64,000 nucleotides of DNA, taken from contig SVSG01000004.1 of NCBI GenBank assembly GCA_015064415.1, positions 1 to 64,000 of the forward strand. The letters are read 5' to 3'. This DNA comes from Oscillospiraceae bacterium (GTDB lineage Bacteria; Bacillota; Clostridia; Oscillospirales; CAG-272). Every line of letters starts with the position of its first letter. Within the stretch, counting starts at the first letter, position 1. Made by a program: the position numbers and the translations under genes. A model generated the notes under the pieces. That model searched no databases, was not told where the DNA came from, and worked only from the letters and a program-made list of their open reading frames with translations. Positions 17,929 to 28,176 of this stretch are shown here, piece after piece.

Positions 17929-19140
17929 TTATTTCAGCTCGGCGCCGAAGAGGTCGGAAAGCGCCGCGCGGTCAAGGTCGGCACCGATCACGCAAAGGCG
18001 ACCGATGATGGCGGCGCTGCCCTCGCGCACGTCGGGCTCGCCGGGGACGTAGTCAAAGTGGAGCCAGCAGCCCTCGCCCTTGACGATGCCCTTGGCGCGC
18101 AGTACCGTACCGTATGCGGGGTTGGCAAGCGCGTGCAAAGCGGCATTTAGTGCCTCAACGGTATAAGTTTTAGCGGTTTCCGCACCGTAGCTGACGAATA
18201 CCTCGTCGGCGTGGTGATGGTGGTGATGATCGTGGTCATGATGATCGTGGTCATGATGATCGTGATCGTGATGATCGTGATCATGACAGCCGCAGGTGCA
18301 GTGCTCGTCATGCTCGTGATGATGTTCATGCTCATGATGATGTTCGTGCTCGTGGTGATGCTCATGCTCATGATGATGCTCCTCGTGATCATGGTCATGG
18401 TGGTGTTCATGATGCTCGTGCTCGTGATCGTGACAGCCGCAGGTACAGTGCTCGTCATGCTCGTGGTGATGCTCGTGCTCATGATGATGTTCATGCTCGT
18501 GGTGATGATGCTCATGCTCCAGGTGCTCCTTGGTGGCCTCCAGCGTGTCGCGGCGCTCAATGGCCTCCAACAGCTGTGCGCCCGTCAGCTCGTCCCAGTC
18601 GGTGGTGACGATCACGGCGTTTTCATTTTGCGCGCGGCAAAGCGCCACGGCGGCGTCCACCTTCTCGCCCGAAAGCTTGCCCGTGTGCGACAGCACAATG
18701 GTGCCCGCGTGTGCGATCTGATCGCCGAAAAATTCACCGAAGTTCTTCATATACATCTTGCATTTGCCCGCGTCCACCACGGTGACGAAGGAGGAAAGCG
18801 TCAGCTTGTCCTCGCCCACGTTTTTGACGGCGCGGATCACGTCGGAAAGCTTGCCGACGCCGGAGGGCTCGATCAGGATGCGGTCGGGGGCATACTCCTG
18901 CAGCACCTTGACCAGCGCCTTGCCAAAGTCACCCACAAGCGAGCAGCAGATGCACCCCGAGTTCATCTCGGTCACGTTGATGCCCGCGTCCGCCAGAAAG
19001 CCGCCGTCAATGCCGATCTCGCCGAACTCGTTTTCGATCAGCACCAGCTTCTCGCCGGCATAGGCCTCCCTTATCAGCTTCTTGATCAGCGTGGTCTTAC
19101 CCGCGCCGAGAAATCCGGAAAAAATATCAATTTTCGTCAT
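17929..19140 (-). CDS. CobW/G3E metal-chaperone GTPase with a long His-rich linker
   Basis: MTKIDIFSGFLGAGKTTLIKKLI...NSGCICCSLVGDF (CXCC) and two HEHDEHCTCGCHDH modules in a His/Glu/Asp-rich tract. Confidence 0.92.
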   Translation of the reverse strand: MTKIDIFSGFLGAGKTTLIKKLIREAYAGEKLVLIENEFGEIGIDGGFLADAGINVTEMNSGCICCSLVGDFGKALVKVLQEYAPDRILIEPSGVGKLSDVIRAVKNVGEDKLTLSSFVTVVDAGKCKMYMKNFGEFFGDQIAHAGTIVLSHTGKLSGEKVDAAVALCRAQNENAVIVTTDWDELTGAQLLEAIERRDTLEATKEHLEHEHHHHEHEHHHEHEHHHEHDEHCTCGCHDHEHEHHEHHHDHDHEEHHHEHEHHHEHEHHHEHEHHHEHDEHCTCGCHDHDHHDHDHHDHDHHDHDHHHHHHADEVFVSYGAETAKTYTVEALNAALHALANPAYGTVLRAKGIVKGEGCWLHFDYVPGEPDVREGSAAIIGRLCVIGADLDRAALSDLFGAELK

Positions 19141-19163
19141 ACGTATCTCCTTTTTTGTGTCAA

Positions 19164-20342
19164 TTAAAACTTCGCCTTGATGTAGAAGGTCTGCAACGTC
19201 TCCATCGCCGCGTCACAAAGCTCGGCGAAGGGGAGCTTGGCCTCCTGCTCCTCCACACGGGCGGGAACGGGGCGAGTTTTGGGGTGTCTGGGGGTGAAAA
19301 CGGTGCAGCAATCCTCAAAGGGGAGGATCGAGGTCTCAAAGGTGTCGATGCGGCGCGAGATCTGCACGATCTCGTCCTTGTCCATACCGATCAGAGGACG
19401 GAAAACGGGGTAACGTGCCATCATATTCGTGACCGCCAGCGCCTGCATCGTCTGCGACGCCACCTGCCCTAAGCTCTCACCCGTGATGAGTGCCTCGCAG
19501 GAGAATTTTTCCGCCACGCGGTTGGCAAGCTCCATCATATAGCGGCGCAAAAGGAGGGTGAAGTATTCCTCGTCGCACGCCTTCACCAATTTTTCCTGAA
19601 TGTCGGTAAGGGAAATGATATGTAGTTGCATGCTGCCGCTCCAGCGCGCGACAAGCGCCGCAAGATCCAACACCTTCTGGCGCGCCTGCTCGCTGGTGTA
19701 GGGCATGGACTCAAAGTAGAGTGCCTCCAATCTCACGCCGCGCTTGGCCATCATCCAGCCCGCCACGGGGGAGTCGATGCCGCCGGAGAGGAGCAACAGC
19801 CCCTTGCCGTTGGTGCCGACGGGGAGCCCCCCCGCGCCCTTGAACTGTCCCGCGTGCACGTAGGCCGCGCGATCGCGTACCTCCACGCGCACCGTGATCT
19901 CGGGATCGTGCACGTTCACGCGCATACGGGGGCAGGCAGAAAGCACCGCCGCGCCCGCCAGCTTGGAAATTTCGGGGGAGGAGAGCGGAAAGAGCTTATC
20001 CGAGCGCTTTGCCTCCACCTTGAAGGTCTTTTTACCCACCAAAAATTGCGGGATATAGCTTTTGACCGTTTCCAGAATGCTTTCCATGTTTTTCTCGGCC
20101 ACAGCGGCGCGTACCACGCCGGAAATGCCGAATACGCGGCACGCGGCCTCAAAGGCGCCGTCAAGATCGCAGAAATCGTCCAGCGGCTCAATGGTCATGG
20201 TGCTTTGCACGTTGCGCACCGAAAAGCTGCCGAAGGATTGCAGGCGGTACTTCATATCCTTGACCAGCGCGCTTTCAAATTGGCCGCGATTCGCACCCTT
20301 GAGCACGATCTCGCCGTATTTACAAAGAATAATTTCCTTCAT
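19164..20342 (-). CDS. thiI: tRNA 4-thiouridine synthase ThiI
   Basis: MKEIILCKYGEIVLKGANRGQFE...LLLLSGGIDSPVAGWMMAKRG...THUMP region; ends in LPFAELCDAAMET. Confidence 0.94.
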   Translation of the reverse strand: MKEIILCKYGEIVLKGANRGQFESALVKDMKYRLQSFGSFSVRNVQSTMTIEPLDDFCDLDGAFEAACRVFGISGVVRAAVAEKNMESILETVKSYIPQFLVGKKTFKVEAKRSDKLFPLSSPEISKLAGAAVLSACPRMRVNVHDPEITVRVEVRDRAAYVHAGQFKGAGGLPVGTNGKGLLLLSGGIDSPVAGWMMAKRGVRLEALYFESMPYTSEQARQKVLDLAALVARWSGSMQLHIISLTDIQEKLVKACDEEYFTLLLRRYMMELANRVAEKFSCEALITGESLGQVASQTMQALAVTNMMARYPVFRPLIGMDKDEIVQISRRIDTFETSILPFEDCCTVFTPRHPKTRPVPARVEEQEAKLPFAELCDAAMETLQTFYIKAKF

Positions 20343-20632
20343 TGTGCGTCCTCTCCGTCCTCGGCAATGCTGTCCACGTCAAAAAGCGACTCCATCAGCC
20401 CGTTTGCCTTTTCCAGATCGTCGGGGGCGACCAGAATGTCGGTGCCGTACATCGAATATCCCGTGATCAGGCGCACCGCGCCGCCGCTGCCGCGGTCCTT
20501 TTTCACAAACAGGATCCCCTCGTCGGCAAGCACCTCCTCGGCCATATTCACCGATACGTCATCGTGAAAGGTGCGAAGCAGTACAAGATCCTCGTCGTGT
20601 GCGGGTTTGTCCAGACCAAAAAGCTTATCCAT
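20339..20632 (-). CDS. DUF2007-like putative signal transducing protein
   Basis: MDKLFGLDKPAHDEDLVLLRTFHDDVSVNMAEEVLADEGILFVKKDRGSGG. Confidence 0.6.
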   Translation of the reverse strand: MDKLFGLDKPAHDEDLVLLRTFHDDVSVNMAEEVLADEGILFVKKDRGSGGAVRLITGYSMYGTDILVAPDDLEKANGLMESLFDVDSIAEDGEDAQ

Positions 20633-20753
20633 CGTAAATTCCTCCCGGAAAATAAGTTTCATCTTATTATTGTAACACAAAGTGCGGAAAAATACAAGAG
20701 CCACGCGCACAAAAGGGGCGCGCCGTGGGAAATTTTGCATAGGCGGAGACGGT

Positions 20754-20836
20754 GGGGGATGCCTTTTTCGAAAGGCATCCCCCACACCCCCTTTGAAAAG
20801 ATTTTATGGCATTTGTGGATAATGCGAACAACGCGG
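20754..20836 (-). repeat. 83-nt dispersed repeat copy B
   Basis: Inverted copy of 5610-5692. Confidence 0.95.
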
Positions 20837-20988
20837 TGATACCGTCCTACGGTTTTTGAAAATTCCCGCCGAACGGTGCGGCGCTTCGCGAACATTGTAG
20901 GGACCGGCCTCCCGGACGGTCCGTTTATGTATCGCGGATTGCGGGTTTGTGCGCTATTTTCAGAAAAGCAAAAAGTTTTTTCTTTTTT

Positions 20989-21205
20989 GTGTCATCCTGA
21001 GCGAGCGAACAAACGCGAGCCGAAGGATCTCGCCCGCGCAAAGCAAGCGCGGGCGCGGTGTGTACGCACCAAACTCCTCTGCAAATGTTACTTTGCGTGC
21101 ATGGAACTGCAACGCTTTTTCTTAGATCCCGCAACGGCTTCGCGTTGCGGTTTGCTCGTTTGCTTTGCTGCACCTCGCAAACTTCGACTGCGCTCAGGAT
21201 GACAC
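20989..21205. repeat. 217-bp intergenic element bounded by a 15-nt perfect inverted repeat
   Basis: gtgtcatcctgagcg ... cgctcaggatgacac. Confidence 0.85.
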
Positions 21206-21430
21206 GGACGGGAAAACATCGTGGATAGCGAGTCATTCGTGAATGACCCCCTACGGTCTTTGTGTAGCCGTTTCAGGTACAACGGTATGCCGTTTTTTCG
21301 ACATTCTTCGATTTTTTTGCATATACTGGAAATGAAAAAATCGGGCGAGATGACTAATCCCGCGCGATTTGGCAAAAAATAAGGGCAAACACATACTGCC
21401 GTCTTGTGCGGCGATCGGAGGAGAACGAAC

Positions 21431-21928
21431 ATGACAAACGCATACAAGCGCGGTGATATTTATTATGCGGACTTAAGCCCCGTAGTGGGCTCAGAGCAGG
21501 GGGGACTTCGCCCCGTGCTGATCATACAGAACGACGTGGGGAACAAATACAGCCCGACGGTGATCGCGGCGGCGATCACCTCGCGCATGGGCAAAACCAA
21601 ATTGCCCACGCACATTGACCTGCACGCGGAGCGTGCGGGGCTCTCGCGCGACTCGATCGTGCTGCTGGAGCAGCTGCGCACGCTGGATAAGCGGCGGCTG
21701 AAGGAGCGGATGGGGCATCTGGACGAGGAGACGATGCACGAGATCGATACGGCGATCGCCGTGAGCCTCGGGCTGGTGCCGCGCGAGACAGTGTACGCCG
21801 CGCGCGCCACGGCGCGGCGGGTGTCGGTTGCGGCAAGCACCGATTCGAGCGCGCAAGGGGTGGCGGAGTCCCCGCGCGAGCAGACGGTCGCCGCCGTAAC
21901 GGTGGAAAAGCCGGTAGGCACCACGTGA
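21431..21928 (+). CDS. MazF/PemK-family toxin-like endoribonuclease
   Basis: [60 protein letters not shown]...[17 protein letters not shown]. Confidence 0.92.
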   Translation: MTNAYKRGDIYYADLSPVVGSEQGGLRPVLIIQNDVGNKYSPTVIAAAITSRMGKTKLPTHIDLHAERAGLSRDSIVLLEQLRTLDKRRLKERMGHLDEETMHEIDTAIAVSLGLVPRETVYAARATARRVSVAASTDSSAQGVAESPREQTVAAVTVEKPVGTT

Positions 21929-22078
21929 AGCGGCAGGCGAGGGAGACGCTCAAAAACACGGCTCCAAGGGCAAGATACTCTATATTTACAATATATTTTT
22001 GTGAAAGGGCTTGATTTTTCTTTCATTATCTTGTAAAATATAAGGTGGTGAAAAAATTAACAAAAAGGAGAAATCAAA

Positions 22079-23038
22079 ATGGCTCTTGTTACAACCAAGG
22101 AAATGTTCAAAAAGGCCTACGAGGGCGGTTACGCCATCGGCGCTTTTAACATCAACAATATGGAGATCATCCAGGCAATTACCGAGGCAGCTGCCGAGGA
22201 AAAGTCCCCCGTTATCCTGCAGGTGTCTGCCGGCGCACGTAAGTACGCCAAGCACGCTTACCTGATGGCTCTTGCCAAGGCCGCTATCGAGGACAGCGGC
22301 ATCGACCTCGCGCTCCACCTGGACCACGGCGCAGATTTCGAGATCTGCAAGTCCTGCATCGACGGCGGCTTCACCTCCGTGATGATCGACGGCTCTCACC
22401 ATTCCTACGAGGATAACGTGGCGCTGACCAAGAAGGTCGTTGACTACGCACACGAACGTGGCGTAGTGGTCGAGGGCGAGCTGGGCGTGCTGGCAGGCGT
22501 TGAGGATGACGTCGTGGCCGAGCACTCCTCCTACACCCGTCCCGAGGAGGTTGAGGATTTCGTGACCCGCACGGGCGTGGACTCTCTTGCCATCTCCATC
22601 GGTACCTCTCACGGCGCTTACAAGTTCACCGCCAAGCAGTGCACCCGCAACGCTGACGGCATCCTTGTGCCCCCTCCGCTCCGCTTCGATATTCTGGAGG
22701 AGATTGAAAAGAGACTTCCCGGCTTCCCGATCGTTCTGCACGGTGCCTCCTCTGTTTCTCAGGCACACGTCAAGGAGATCAACGAGCTCGGCGGTGCTCT
22801 GCCGGATGCCGTGGGCATTCCCGAAGAGCAGCTGAGAAAGGCCGCAGGTATGGCTGTTTGTAAGATCAACATCGACTCCGATATCCGTCTTGCCATGACC
22901 GCAGGCATCCGCCGCGTGTTCAGCGCAGAGCCCTCCGTATTCGACCCCCGCGGCTACCTCACCGTGGCACGCGCCGAGGTCAAGAAGATGGTTCAGCACA
23001 AGATCAAGAACGTGCTCGGCTCCTCCGGCACGCTTTAA
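22079..23038 (+). CDS. fba: Class II fructose-bisphosphate aldolase
   Basis: MALVTTKEMFKKAYEGGYAIGAFNINNMEIIQAI...HLDHGADFEICKSCIDGGFTSVMIDGSHHSYEDN. Confidence 0.95.
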   Translation: MALVTTKEMFKKAYEGGYAIGAFNINNMEIIQAITEAAAEEKSPVILQVSAGARKYAKHAYLMALAKAAIEDSGIDLALHLDHGADFEICKSCIDGGFTSVMIDGSHHSYEDNVALTKKVVDYAHERGVVVEGELGVLAGVEDDVVAEHSSYTRPEEVEDFVTRTGVDSLAISIGTSHGAYKFTAKQCTRNADGILVPPPLRFDILEEIEKRLPGFPIVLHGASSVSQAHVKEINELGGALPDAVGIPEEQLRKAAGMAVCKINIDSDIRLAMTAGIRRVFSAEPSVFDPRGYLTVARAEVKKMVQHKIKNVLGSSGTL

Positions 23039-23110
23039 TCCGTAGCATAGCCATTCGGGGCTGCTGCCGCTTGCAGCAGCCCCGTTTTTCATACCGTTTG
23101 GGGGGTAAAT

Positions 23111-23836
23111 ATGATTTATACCGAAAAATACACCGTGCGCTGGCACGATACCGATGCGCGGCGCGAGATGCGCCCCTCGGAGGTGCTGGCCTACATGCAG
23201 GAGACCGCCAACCACCAATTCCGCACCCATGCGCAAAGCTTGGACGAACTGCGCGACCGCGAGGGCGTGGGCTTTATTCTCTCACGCGTGGCGATCGATC
23301 TTCTCTCACCCGTCTATGCGTATGAGGAGATCGAGGTGCGCACCGCCACCTGCGCGGGGCACGGCCTTTGTTTCCCGCGTCGGTTTGAGGTGCTGCGCGA
23401 CGGCGAGGTCGTGGCGCGCGCCATGACGCAATGGGCGATGGTGCGCGTGGCGGACCGCACGCTGCTGCGCGTTAGCGAAGCGCCGCTTGCCTTCGGAGAT
23501 GAGGCGGAGATCGAAACGGAAATGCCGCTTCGCTTCCGCATACCGCGTGATCTTGCCTTTGAGGAGGTGGGCGAGCGCCGCATCCATTATGCGGATCTGG
23601 ATTACAACTTGCACATGAACAACACGAAATACCCCGACATGGTGGCGGGCTTTTTGCCCGATCCCCTTGGCACGCGCGTGACGGGAATGACGCTTTCCTA
23701 CCACCGTGAGGCCGCTTTCGGGGACACGCTGCTCATCGAGCGTGCCGCCGACGGGGCGGGAAATTTTTACGTCCGTACCAAAAAAGAGGGGGACGTATGC
23801 CTCGAAGCGATGCTTCGCACCGTACCGCGCACGTAA
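23111..23836 (+). CDS. Acyl-ACP thioesterase
   Basis: YTVRWHDTDARREMRPSEVLAYMQETANHQ...RIHYADLDYNLHMNNTKYPDMVAGFLP. Confidence 0.88.
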   Translation: MIYTEKYTVRWHDTDARREMRPSEVLAYMQETANHQFRTHAQSLDELRDREGVGFILSRVAIDLLSPVYAYEEIEVRTATCAGHGLCFPRRFEVLRDGEVVARAMTQWAMVRVADRTLLRVSEAPLAFGDEAEIETEMPLRFRIPRDLAFEEVGERRIHYADLDYNLHMNNTKYPDMVAGFLPDPLGTRVTGMTLSYHREAAFGDTLLIERAADGAGNFYVRTKKEGDVCLEAMLRTVPRT

Positions 23837-23921
23837 GAGCGTGACCGCATATTGACAATTACTTCCTTTTGCGGTATAATATTACTATGTATGTCCCCCA
23901 AAAAAGGAAAGGAGACAAAAA

Positions 23922-25094
23922 ATGGTAGAAGAAAAAGTGTTTTCGTTTACTCGCTTTGTCAAATATATGCTCTCTAAAATTCTGATCCTGGTGATCTGTG
24001 CGGTGCTGGGTGCCGGCGTCGGATTGCTTTTGACCGTTGGTGAGGAAAAGCAGAATTATGAAAAATATTCGGGCAGAATGTCCTTTGACATCGTGGAATA
24101 TGCCGCGCTCCTCAAACCGGAGGGCCACCTGTCCGAGGGTGATTTTTCCGCGATCGAGATCCATCTGACGCAGATCATCGAGTCCTGCCGCACCTCGGAT
24201 GTGATCGCCAAGACCTATGAGCAGGTCAAGGACCGCCTGTACCCGACTTGGGAGAGCGAAACTGCGCGCAATCAGGCGTTTTACGTGAACTTTTTGGTCA
24301 CCAACGGTACCAACGCCCTCAACATCATACATTACTATGACGTGCGCAATGACGAGGACCGCGCCTGCGCCGTTTTCGTGATCGATACGTATCTGCAAAC
24401 GGTGCGTGAGACACTGCAGGTGAAATATCCCGAGCTTGCGGGCGATGCCTACGATAAGGTGGTGACCGTCAGCGAGGTCGTGCAGGATCGCGCGTTCTCC
24501 GTCGAGCTGCAGACCAAGAATCAGCGCCAGTCTGTGCTGGCATATATCCTGATCGGTGCCGTGGCGGGTGCTGTGGTCGGCGGAGGAGTGATCCTTGCGC
24601 TGTACCTGTTCGGCACGCGCTTAAAAAGCACGGCAGACGTGCTTCCCGCAGATAAGGCGACGGTCATCCGAGCCGACGATGCGGGTGCCGTGGGTGCCTT
24701 CCTTGCCCGTGTGCAGGCGGCAAAGGCGCGCCGTATTGCGGTGCTGACGCTGCAAAAGGACGAAAAATACGAGGCGTGGGTAGCGAAGCTGCAGGACGCC
24801 TTGCAGAAATCCGGTGCCACGGTCAAGACCGTGACCTTCTGTGCCGAGGGCACGGAGTGGATCTCCTACTTCAAGGAGCGCGCCGTGCAGGAAAGCGATT
24901 ACGAGCTGTATCTTTACAACGACGATTCGGTTGAGATCGCCTCTTGCCTTGCGGGGCAGGCGGAGCTCAGTGCCTTCTTCTTCAATCAAAGCGAGGTCAA
25001 GGCAAAGAAGCTGGAGCAGGGCGTCGCGGGGATCTCGGGTGACAGCTACAGTTGTACGCTGATCCACAGCACGAACCGCAGTTACCTGGATTGA
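23922..25094 (+). CDS. Wzz-like chain-length-determinant membrane protein
   Basis: N- and C-terminal TM helices around a coiled region; cytoplasmic C-terminal alpha/beta segment without Walker motifs. Confidence 0.55.
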   Translation: MVEEKVFSFTRFVKYMLSKILILVICAVLGAGVGLLLTVGEEKQNYEKYSGRMSFDIVEYAALLKPEGHLSEGDFSAIEIHLTQIIESCRTSDVIAKTYEQVKDRLYPTWESETARNQAFYVNFLVTNGTNALNIIHYYDVRNDEDRACAVFVIDTYLQTVRETLQVKYPELAGDAYDKVVTVSEVVQDRAFSVELQTKNQRQSVLAYILIGAVAGAVVGGGVILALYLFGTRLKSTADVLPADKATVIRADDAGAVGAFLARVQAAKARRIAVLTLQKDEKYEAWVAKLQDALQKSGATVKTVTFCAEGTEWISYFKERAVQESDYELYLYNDDSVEIASCLAGQAELSAFFFNQSEVKAKKLEQGVAGISGDSYSCTLIHSTNRSYLD

Positions 25095-25273
25095 TCTGCA
25101 AATTTGGGGCATCCGTGTGCAAAAAATGCATACGGGTGCCCTTTTTGGCGTAAAATGTGACAAAACAGGCAGGAATGATGCTTGCAATGTATAGATAAAT
25201 GTGGTATAATAAACCATATAAGGTCGCAAGTTTTGCCATTTTCAAATCGCCTTGCGGCGGGAAGGGGTGTTAT

Positions 25274-26119
25274 ATGGAGCTTTCCAAGATTCGTATCGTG
25301 GTGGATTCCTCCGCCGACATTTTTCATTTCGATCAGGTAGAGGTGGCGGTCGCGCCGTTGAAGATCACCACGCAGACGGCGGAATATCCGGACACGCCCG
25401 CGCTGGACGTGTCTGCCATGACCGCGGCGCTGGCAAGCTATAAGGGCAAGTCGGGCACTGCGTGCCCCTCCTTCGGGGATTTCACCGACGCGTTCGGGGA
25501 GGCGGAATACATCTTTTGCATCACCATCACCTCTCAGCTTTCCGGCACCTATAACGTGGCTGTCTCCGCCGCGCGCAGCTATGAGGAGGAGCACCCCGAC
25601 CGCCGCGTGTGCGTGATCGATTCGCGCAATACGGGCCCCGGCATGCGCCTTTTGGCTGAGAAGATCGTGCAGCTGGCAAAAGAGGGGTTGGAATTTGACG
25701 AGATCTGCGAGAGGGTGCTGGCCTATCGCGCGCAAACCGAGCTTTTGTTCCTTTTGGAGTCGCTCAACAATCTGGCCAACAACGGCCGTGTCAGCCGCCC
25801 CGTGGCGGCGCTGGCGGGCTTTCTTGGCATTCGGATGCTGGGGCGCGCCGTGCAGGGTGTGATCAAGCCCATTGCCAAGCCGCGCGGCGAGCAGAAATCG
25901 CTGGATACCATGTACGCGCGGATGCGCGAGCTGGGGTATTGCGGCGGGAAATTGCGCATTTCCTACTGCGAAAAGGAGAGCGTTGCCGCAGGGCTTGCCG
26001 CGCGTGTGCGCGCGGATTTCCCCGAAGCGGATATCGACATTTACCCCGCACGTGCGCTTTGCAGCTTTTACGCCGAGCGCGGCGGCATCATCGCGGGCTT
26101 TGAAACAAACACCGAATAA
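25274..26119 (+). CDS. DegV family protein
   Basis: IRIVVDSSADI...VAPLKI...TACPSFGDFTDAF...ITITSQLSGTYNVAVSAA...LNNLANNGRVSR. Confidence 0.93.
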   Translation: MELSKIRIVVDSSADIFHFDQVEVAVAPLKITTQTAEYPDTPALDVSAMTAALASYKGKSGTACPSFGDFTDAFGEAEYIFCITITSQLSGTYNVAVSAARSYEEEHPDRRVCVIDSRNTGPGMRLLAEKIVQLAKEGLEFDEICERVLAYRAQTELLFLLESLNNLANNGRVSRPVAALAGFLGIRMLGRAVQGVIKPIAKPRGEQKSLDTMYARMRELGYCGGKLRISYCEKESVAAGLAARVRADFPEADIDIYPARALCSFYAERGGIIAGFETNTE

Positions 26120-26157
26120 CAAAAGCAGCCGACGGCCACGCCGTCGGCTGCTTTTTA
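26118..26157. terminator. Intrinsic terminator
   Basis: aacaaaagcagccgacggccacgccgtcggctgcttttta. Confidence 0.9.
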
Positions 26158-26280
26158 TGTCGCTCGGGGTGTCGTGCGCCGCCTGCCGCGCAAGTTTTTT
26201 ACGCGCCGCGCGCGCCTACTTTACAAAAACGCGATATTGTGATAAAATAAGGATATAGTTTCTCAAACACGAGGTGCGTT

Positions 26281-28077
26281 ATGAAAAAAAACGGAATACT
26301 TGCCCTTTTTCTTTGTCTTGCCATGCTGTTTTCCTTTGCGGCATGCCAGACCCCTCCCGCCGATAACGGCGACAACGCCGATCAGAACGGCTCCGCGCAA
26401 AATCTGAAGATGCAGGCGGCGCTTGTCTCCACGGCCAATTTCAAGGTCACGGCGGCGATGATGTCCTACATGGTCTATACCGAATATCAGAATCTGGTGC
26501 GCATGTACCAGCAATATTCGCAGCAAGTTGGCTTCAGCATCCCGATCTACGGCGGCGAGGGCGGCTCCGCACTGGACACAAATAAGTCCTTGCGCCAGCA
26601 GACCTACGCCACCAAGGACGAGGCGGGAAACACGCTTGCCACACCGATCACCTGGTTCGACCATTTTGCCGAGCTTGCCCTTGCCGATGTCAAGCAGATG
26701 CTTGTGCTTTGCGAGGGGGCGCGCGCCGAGGGCATGCAAATGACGGACGAGGATAAAAAGAGCGTGGACGCGGCCATAGAGAATATCGCCAAGTACGCCG
26801 AATATTACGGCTATACCACGGACGGCTATATCGCCGCCCTTTACGGCGAGGGCGTGGTCGAGGCCGACGTGCGCGCCATCATGGAGCTTTCCTACCTTGC
26901 CACCAAGTATAATGACAGCTTCTCTAAGGAGCTGTGGGAAAGTGTCACCGACGGGATGATCGTCGAGGAGTACGAGGCGCACAATTTCGGTGACGAGGAC
27001 AATAAGTACGACACGTTCGTGGACTACGTTTCCTACACCATTGAGGCGACCTTCACCCCCTCCAAGCAGACGGATAAGGAGCTTGCCGCCGTGGAAAATC
27101 AAGCGCTTGCCGCAGACTATGAGACGCGGAAAGCCCGTTACAGCGCGATGTGCAAGGAGCTTGAAAAGTGCGAAACGCCCGAGCAGTTTGCAGACAAGCT
27201 GCTCTCGCTGCTGCGCGATTTTTACGTGGAGGATGGCGCAACCCCCGAGGAGGCCGAAAAGGAGGCCCTTGAGGAGCTGGCAAGCATTTCGCACAGCAAC
27301 GTGAACGTGAGCGCAAGCACCACCGACGTGGAGTTCCGCGATTGGGTGACGGACAAGGAGACGCCCCGCGCGGCGGGCGACGTGTTCCGCGACGTGAGCG
27401 AATACGATGCCTTTGGCGAGGTCGGCGGTACAAGCGAGGCGGACGCGACGGAAAAGGAATATCGCAAATCAACCTCCACCTATACCGTATATCTCTTGAA
27501 AAGCGGACTGCACCGCGACGAGAGCGTGCTGCGCTCCGTCGGGCACATTCTTTTCAAAACCGATACGTACAAGGATAAGACCACGCTGACGGGCCTTGTC
27601 GGCCCTGTCAAAACACTGGCCGAGCGCGTGTTGCGCCGCGCGGGCGTGCTTTCTGCCAAGGAAATGGCCGCAGAGCTCTTCTTGCTGATGCAGGAGGAGG
27701 GCAAGCTGACCGCACATACCGAGGGCGACGTGACCTATTACACGATCGACAAGGCCGTGTTCGAGGCGTACGGCAAGCAGTATACCGAGGACGGTAACGT
27801 CTTTTACGAGGACGTGTACGTGGGGCAGATGGTGGCGACCTTTGAAAACTGGCTGTTCGACCCCGCCCGCGTGGTGGGCGAGATCTCCGAGCCCGCCGTG
27901 GAAAGCCCGTACGGTTATCACACGATGTTCTACGTCGGCAACGAAAAGCCCGTGTGGAAGGATACGGTGCGCTCGGCGTTGGCCGAGCAGGCATACGGAG
28001 CGATGATGGAGCAAATGGAGGCGGGGACCGATTTCACGTACGGTGAGGACTCGCTTTACGATCTGATCGCGGGCTGA
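26281..28077 (+). CDS. Lipoprotein, SurA/PrsA-like (parvulin-type PPIase candidate)
   Basis: Lipobox FAAC; SVLRSVGHILFKTDTY resembles a parvulin core start. Confidence 0.5.
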   Translation: MKKNGILALFLCLAMLFSFAACQTPPADNGDNADQNGSAQNLKMQAALVSTANFKVTAAMMSYMVYTEYQNLVRMYQQYSQQVGFSIPIYGGEGGSALDTNKSLRQQTYATKDEAGNTLATPITWFDHFAELALADVKQMLVLCEGARAEGMQMTDEDKKSVDAAIENIAKYAEYYGYTTDGYIAALYGEGVVEADVRAIMELSYLATKYNDSFSKELWESVTDGMIVEEYEAHNFGDEDNKYDTFVDYVSYTIEATFTPSKQTDKELAAVENQALAADYETRKARYSAMCKELEKCETPEQFADKLLSLLRDFYVEDGATPEEAEKEALEELASISHSNVNVSASTTDVEFRDWVTDKETPRAAGDVFRDVSEYDAFGEVGGTSEADATEKEYRKSTSTYTVYLLKSGLHRDESVLRSVGHILFKTDTYKDKTTLTGLVGPVKTLAERVLRRAGVLSAKEMAAELFLLMQEEGKLTAHTEGDVTYYTIDKAVFEAYGKQYTEDGNVFYEDVYVGQMVATFENWLFDPARVVGEISEPAVESPYGYHTMFYVGNEKPVWKDTVRSALAEQAYGAMMEQMEAGTDFTYGEDSLYDLIAG

Positions 28078-28176
28078 TGCAAAAACGCTGATTATATGAA
28101 AAAAGCCCCTTTACTTTTTCGCGCGGATGTGATATACTTACAGTTGTATTTTGATTTTCTGTAAACGGAGGCATAT

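Noticed and set aside
18211-19167. Met/Val-rich plus-strand ORF resembling a membrane protein
   Set aside because: Antisense artefact of the CobW His-rich repeat DNA.
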